Part shown: piece by piece, positions 7,394 through 10,530 of the stretch
Numbering within the stretch: position 1 is the first letter of the stretch
Layout of the letters: each line of letters starts with the position of its first letter
Source: an uncultured Eubacteriales bacterium
Lineage (GTDB): Bacteria > Bacillota > Clostridia > Oscillospirales > Acutalibacteraceae
Direction: 5' to 3'
Assembly: GCA_934718145.1 (NCBI GenBank)
Contig: CAKUZC010000024.1
Span: 1 to 10,530, forward strand
Length of the DNA: 10,530 nucleotides
Translations under genes and position numbers: made by a program
The notes under the pieces: generated by a model
The model's database searches: none
What the model saw: the letters and a program-made list of their open reading frames with translations, nothing else
What the model was told of the DNA's origin: nothing

Positions 7394-8152
7394 TTACATT
7401 TCACTATATGAAAGAACATATTCAGAAGAATTTCTTAAAGCTGTCATTACTTCTTCTTCCAAAACCGCTGTCGAGACTTGATTTGTATTTTTATACCATT
7501 GGTTATTACTATGTTTTACAAAAGCTCTTACAAATCCTATTCGAGTGTATATACAGACTGAAGTTAAATTAAATATCTTATACGTGTTTGGGTCAATTAC
7601 TGTATTATAATTAACAAGATCATAATCAGTATTTTGTAAATCACTGACAGAAACCGCTACCGTTATTCCATTTGTATTTTCATTAAGATATTCTGTTACG
7701 TTTTCCGCAATAGATAAACGGTGGTCGGTACGCGTTACATTAATAAATGATATGTATATGTTTTTCCCTATCGAAGCTAAAAGTCTTATAATACTTTTAA
7801 AATCAGACAAATTTCCATCAAGAAGTATTTCTTCTATCAAACTTTTGTTTAGGGCTTCTCCTCTATCCATAATGCTAAAAATATGTTTAAAGGCGTCCGT
7901 TTTTGCTTCCACACCCTCTTCTAGAGAGCGGATTGAATTTCTAAAACTTTTTACGCCGTAAAAAGAGCACATAACAGTCAATATTTGATTAAAATATTCA
8001 GTCGTAAACGGACTTTCAAATTCCTCATTTAAAAATGTACTTCTCTCTAAATTATCATCAGGGTTTTTAGCATTAGCTTCCTGAAATTTGTTATTAAAAA
8101 TAGTGATTAAAGTAATTAACATTAATACCAAAATTTTCTTTGTTTTTCTCAT
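7394..8152 (-). CDS. Secreted protein with degenerate USP-like C-terminal fold (paralog 2)
   Basis: 252 residues from the ATG at 8152, chosen because it opens a typical signal peptide (MRKTKKILVLML..., likely cut after ANA at 28) and has AGAGGAGG 12 nt upstream; the in-frame codons further upstream overlap or precede that site. It is a diverged paralog of 6459-7247: SFYGVKSFRNSIRS (63-76) matches SCYGIKNFREAVKS, and the C-terminal parts share SVC, G-F-V-R-A-F-V, WYK, EEVM and EYV. The Cys of paralog 1 is Phe here, the USP catalytic His position is again Phe (207), and the Asp pair is replaced in WYKNTNQV. Both look catalytically dead if USP-derived, suggesting a binding role outside the cell. 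The middle region is poorly conserved, which is common in fast-evolving surface or effector proteins (inference). Confidence 0.75.
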   Translation of the reverse strand: MRKTKKILVLMLITLITIFNNKFQEANAKNPDDNLERSTFLNEEFESPFTTEYFNQILTVMCSFYGVKSFRNSIRSLEEGVEAKTDAFKHIFSIMDRGEALNKSLIEEILLDGNLSDFKSIIRLLASIGKNIYISFINVTRTDHRLSIAENVTEYLNENTNGITVAVSVSDLQNTDYDLVNYNTVIDPNTYKIFNLTSVCIYTRIGFVRAFVKHSNNQWYKNTNQVSTAVLEEEVMTALRNSSEYVLSYSEM

Positions 8153-8194
8153 ATTATGGCACATCCTCCTCTGTATTATATATTTTGCCATAAT

Positions 8195-8223
8195 ATAATA
8201 TCATATTATTTGTATAAAATCAA
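8195..8223 (-). promoter_or_regulatory. Possible promoter of secreted paralog 2
   Basis: On the minus strand, TTGATT (8223-8218), 17 nt, TATTAT (8200-8195), giving a leader of about 36 nt before the ATG at 8152. Another TATAAT lies further downstream but has no good -35. Confidence 0.45.
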
Positions 8224-8242
8224 CAATTTATTACAACAAATA

Positions 8243-8269
8243 ACTCCCGGCATTTAACCGAGAGTTTTT
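8243..8269 (+). terminator. Imperfect hairpin, possible terminator between convergent or tandem units
   Basis: ACTCCCGG pairs with CCGAGAGT with one mismatch, 7-nt loop, followed on the plus strand by five T's. No plus-strand gene ends here; on the minus strand it lies about 100 nt after the 193-aa gene but lacks a U-tract. The direction is therefore unclear. Confidence 0.35.
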
Positions 8270-8295
8270 AAATATATAAAATTTGATATTTTCGA

Positions 8296-8333
8296 TGAAA
8301 GTCAAATAAATACTACATAAATCGAGACTTTCA
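8296..8333. repeat. 8-bp inverted repeat TGAAAGTC/GACTTTCA
   Basis: Perfect 8-bp arms (8296-8303 and 8326-8333) separated by 22 nt, just downstream of the stop of the 193-aa gene. No U-tract follows, so it is not a standard terminator. It could be a protein-binding site or an mRNA 3' hairpin, or chance. Confidence 0.3.
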
Positions 8334-8372
8334 CAATAATATTTATCTACTGTTTAAAACTTATCCTTTAAA

Positions 8373-8954
8373 TTAGTTCCATTTTTTTTCTTCATCCTTC
8401 AGTTCACCTACAAAAAAGATTTTAGTGAGCCACTCTTCTAGTTTTTCCGTTGCTGTCGAACACGATGTTGTTGTGAGTTTAGTTTTAAACTCTTTACTAT
8501 CAAGTGAAGAAAAAAATTTAAGTGAATTTACATTTTTAAAAGAAAAATAGTTTACTATTCTATTTTGAAAGTTTTCACAAACTTTATAATAAAAAACAAT
8601 TTCTGCACCACTTTTATCCCTCTTATATGAATAGTACGTTTCTTCTTTAGTTAATATTCCTTTAAAAGCTTCCCACCACTTACCTAAACTATATTTAGCT
8701 TTCATTACTTTTTCTGATTTTAAGGTGTTTTCTAACCCATCTACAATATTTTCCAGTATTCCTACGGCTTTTCCATATCTTACCCTTAAAGACATTATAC
8801 CCCCAAAATCTTTTTCAACTGAATGGGTATCAAGCTCTTTTATAAAGGTATTATAAATTATTCCCAAAACCCTTATATTATCATCTATCCTACTTTGGCG
8901 ACCGATAAGCTTCCTTCCAGCTTTTGCTGCATTTTCTTTTAAATTTAAGCCCAT
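8373..8954 (-). CDS. Unrecognised 193-aa protein driven by repeat-borne promoter B
   Basis: 193 residues. The ATG at 8954 has AGGAGTGA about 5-8 nt upstream; the longer frame start at 9008 lies inside the promoter. No signal peptide or clear membrane helix. The N-terminus (NLKENAAKAGRKLIGRQSR) is a basic amphipathic helix. The rest is mixed, with aromatic clusters at 92-95 (KWWEAF preceded by G), 107-110 (YYSY) and 121-123 (FYY), and a lysine-rich acidic tail ending KKWN. I recognise no family. It shares its upstream 115 bp with the frameshifted cassette at 5406-6276, so both are probably under the same control. The two proteins are not evidently homologous, apart from a weakly similar basic helix at this N-terminus and at that C-terminus. 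Confidence 0.7.
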   Translation of the reverse strand: MGLNLKENAAKAGRKLIGRQSRIDDNIRVLGIIYNTFIKELDTHSVEKDFGGIMSLRVRYGKAVGILENIVDGLENTLKSEKVMKAKYSLGKWWEAFKGILTKEETYYSYKRDKSGAEIVFYYKVCENFQNRIVNYFSFKNVNSLKFFSSLDSKEFKTKLTTTSCSTATEKLEEWLTKIFFVGELKDEEKKWN

Positions 8955-8980
8955 ATTTATCACTCCTGTTTTAAAAATTT

Positions 8981-9097
8981 TTATTTGTATTTTTAAATAC
9001 AGTAACATTATATATATATATATATATACGAAGTCAAGTATTTTTTATAAAAATAATATAAAATATTTAATTTAATAAATTTTTGCAAGAAAAAACC
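8981..9097 (-). repeat. Inverted repeat copy B (right boundary of accessory island, promoter-bearing)
   Basis: Minus-strand copy of the sequence at 5278-5390. Its outer edge is the T-tract of the pgk terminator, just as copy A's outer edge is the T-tract of the LysM-gene terminator. The terminator stems themselves differ, so similarity begins at the GGTTTTTTCTTGC tract. Copy B has (TA)10 where copy A has (TA)7. Confidence 0.85.
9007..9037 (-). promoter_or_regulatory. TA-repeat promoter B
   Basis: On the minus strand: TTGACT (9037-9032), TCG, (TA)10, AT, with the final units forming TATAAT (9012-9007). The spacer is 19 nt, longer than ideal; loss of one TA unit would give 17. TATATA at 17-nt spacing may partly substitute. 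The ATG of the 193-aa gene is about 52 nt further on. Confidence 0.6.
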
Positions 9098-9116
9098 CGC
9101 CTTAAAAAGCGAGTTT
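9088..9116 (-). terminator. Rho-independent terminator of pgk
   Basis: On the minus strand, AAACTCGC pairs with GCGGGTTT (one G-T pair), 8-nt loop, followed by a T6 tract (9095-9090). It lies about 40 nt after the pgk stop. Confidence 0.85.
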
Positions 9117-9155
9117 AATGTTTTTACACAGATTTTTAAAAAATTAACTTTTTAA

Positions 9156-10349
9156 CTATTTATCTTCAATTGCCTCAATTCCGGGTAATTCTTTTCCCTT
9201 TAAAAACTCAAGAAAAGCTCCCCCACCAGTTGAAACATGAGTTACCTTATCGCCAAAACCAAACTTACTCATCGCCGCAGCTGAATCTCCTCCGCCGACT
9301 ATGGACACAGCTTTACTCTCTGAAAGTGCTTTGGCTATATTAAGAGTCCCGAACTCATAATTTTTCCATTCAAAAACTCCCATAGGACCATTCCAAATTA
9401 CCGTACCGGCTTCCGAAATGACTTCAGAAAACAGTCTCACAGTTTTAGGACCTATATCCAAGCCCATCCATCCTTCTGGTATACTGTCCGCATTTGTTGT
9501 TTTATGGTTGGCGCTTGGACTATATTTATCAGCTATCTCGACATCAAGCGGCAAAAGAAATTTTACGTCTTTCTCTTTTGCTTTAGCCATCATGTCCTTT
9601 GCAAAACTTACTTTATCAATCTCAAATATGGATTCACCTACAGCATATCCCAATGCATTCATAAACGTGTAGGACATTCCTCCACCTACAATAATTACAT
9701 CTACTATATCAAGTAAAAAATCAATTACGTTTATTTTATCTGAAACTTTAGCCCCTCCAAGTATAGCCACCAAAGGGCGTTTTGGATTATTTATGATTCT
9801 ATTTATGGCATTTATTTCTTTTTCAATTAAGAATCCACACACAGAAGGTAAATATTTTGTGACTCCGACAGTAGAGGCGTGAGCACGGTGACATGTGCCA
9901 AAAGCGTCATCTACATAAATTTGAGCAAGTGAAGCAAGCTTTTTCGAAAACTCTTCACTATTCTCTTTTTCGCCGGGATCAAATCTCAAATTTTCCAGTA
10001 AGCAAACTTCTCCTGGTTGTAAAGAGTTTACTATTTTTTCTGTGTTTTCTCCTACTACATCTCCAGTAAACTTTACGTCTTTCTTTAATACTTCAGAAAG
10101 ATATGAAGCTACCGGAGCTAAAGAAAGTTTCTTATCAGGTTTACCGTTTGGTTTTCCCATATGAGAACAAATGATAACTTTAGCGTCATTGTCAATAAGA
10201 TAGTTTATTGTTTTAAGTGATTCGTCTATTCTTTTATGATCCGATATATTTCCGAGTTTATCCATCGGCACATTAAAATCGCATCTTAAAAGCACGCTCT
10301 TTCCCTTAACATCTACATCCTTGACAGTCTTTTTAGTTAGATAATTCAT
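9156..10349 (-). CDS. pgk: Phosphoglycerate kinase
   Basis: 397 residues, the usual length for bacterial enzymes. Catalyses the reversible phosphate transfer between 1,3-bisphosphoglycerate and ADP in cytoplasmic glycolysis. Visible hallmarks: LLRCDFNVP signature (20-28), SHMGKP (62-67), LENLRF (118-123), the HRAHAS loop (154-159), GGAKVSDK (198-205), NGPMGVFE (320-327), GGGDSAAA (352-359) and STGGGAFLEFL (373-383). The ATG at 10349 is chosen over an upstream one at 10403 because that one lies at the promoter -10, and GGGAAGGA sits about 9 nt before 10349. It has its own promoter and terminator, so it is a single-gene unit here; the other glycolytic genes usually near it (gap, tpiA) are not in view. 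No missing key residue or odd composition seen. Confidence 0.98.
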   Translation of the reverse strand: MNYLTKKTVKDVDVKGKSVLLRCDFNVPMDKLGNISDHKRIDESLKTINYLIDNDAKVIICSHMGKPNGKPDKKLSLAPVASYLSEVLKKDVKFTGDVVGENTEKIVNSLQPGEVCLLENLRFDPGEKENSEEFSKKLASLAQIYVDDAFGTCHRAHASTVGVTKYLPSVCGFLIEKEINAINRIINNPKRPLVAILGGAKVSDKINVIDFLLDIVDVIIVGGGMSYTFMNALGYAVGESIFEIDKVSFAKDMMAKAKEKDVKFLLPLDVEIADKYSPSANHKTTNADSIPEGWMGLDIGPKTVRLFSEVISEAGTVIWNGPMGVFEWKNYEFGTLNIAKALSESKAVSIVGGGDSAAAMSKFGFGDKVTHVSTGGGAFLEFLKGKELPGIEAIEDK

Positions 10350-10394
10350 TGAAAGTATCCTTCCCAAATTAAGTACTTTAAAACATGTGGATGT

Positions 10395-10423
10395 ATTATA
10401 CAATATTTTTAAACTTACTGCAA
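10395..10423 (-). promoter_or_regulatory. Sigma-A promoter of pgk
   Basis: On the minus strand, TTGCAG (10423-10418), exactly 17 nt, TATAAT (10400-10395). This leaves a leader of about 40 nt before the ATG at 10349. Confidence 0.8.
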
Positions 10424-10471
10424 GTAATATAATATTTTTGCGATTCAGGCTTTAAGGTAGCTACTCAATTT

Positions 10472-10530
10472 TTATCCTATTTGAGATATTTCTTTTACGC
10501 AATTTTTACAGACATTTTTCATCTTAAATG
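10472..10530 (-). CDS. Possible 3' end of an upstream gene (partial)
   Basis: A frame open from the window edge reads ...KNVCKNCVKEISQIG and stops with TAA at 10474-10472, about 50 nt before the pgk promoter. The C-x-x-C pair is suggestive of a real protein end, but 18 codons are too few to be sure. No terminator hairpin with a U-tract is visible after it. Confidence 0.25.
   Translation of the reverse strand, partial: FKMKNVCKNCVKEISQIG

Noticed and set aside
10457..10485. GTAGCTAC palindrome and CTCAA/TTGAG arms upstream of pgk
   Set aside because: Arms of 5-8 bp without a U-tract; too weak to call a terminator or operator.
1..10530. CRISPR arrays, tRNA or rRNA genes, transposases or integrases
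   Set aside because: No regularly spaced direct repeats, no RNA-gene signatures and no recombinase-like protein seen on either strand.

Overview
The window is AT-rich, with strong purine Shine-Dalgarno sites, sigma-A type promoters and compact terminators. This fits a low-GC Gram-positive anaerobe (Clostridia or Tissierellia-like). I cannot name a genus. The only unmistakable housekeeping gene is pgk (phosphoglycerate kinase) at the right end.

Left block (1-3847, minus strand). A large four-pass membrane protein (975 aa) has an extracellular propeller-like region, a second extracellular sensor-like region, HAMP, a degenerate class III cyclase domain and a TPR-like tail. It is followed 56 bases downstream by two small paralogous proteins with Nif11-type leader domains. 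The distal one runs off the left edge; the proximal one has a stop codon inside a longer open frame. The three genes look co-oriented and possibly co-transcribed. Divergent from them (4062-5210, plus) is a single-pass protein with a degenerate kinase-like cytoplasmic domain and an outer LysM domain. Together these look like envelope sensing or signalling genes.

Accessory island (about 5278-9097). Two copies of a roughly 115-bp sequence lie in inverted orientation, each starting at the T-tract of a neighbouring gene's terminator (the LysM gene on the left, pgk on the right). Each carries a TTGACT -35 box and a TATAAT -10 box separated by a TA-dinucleotide run of different length (7 versus 10 units). 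Both promoters point inward. The left one drives a gene of about 290 codons broken by two one-base losses in poly-A tracts; the right one drives an unrecognised 193-aa protein. Between them are two paralogous secreted proteins whose C-terminal halves resemble ubiquitin-specific-protease (USP) folds without the catalytic residues.

Right block (9156-10530). pgk has its own promoter and terminator, and a possible gene end lies at the edge.

The most interesting signal is the island itself: inverted repeats with inward, length-variable TA-tract promoters bracket unfamiliar, partly decayed cargo. It looks like a phase-variable or invertible accessory locus. The Nif11-type peptides beside a cyclase-like receptor are the second item of interest.
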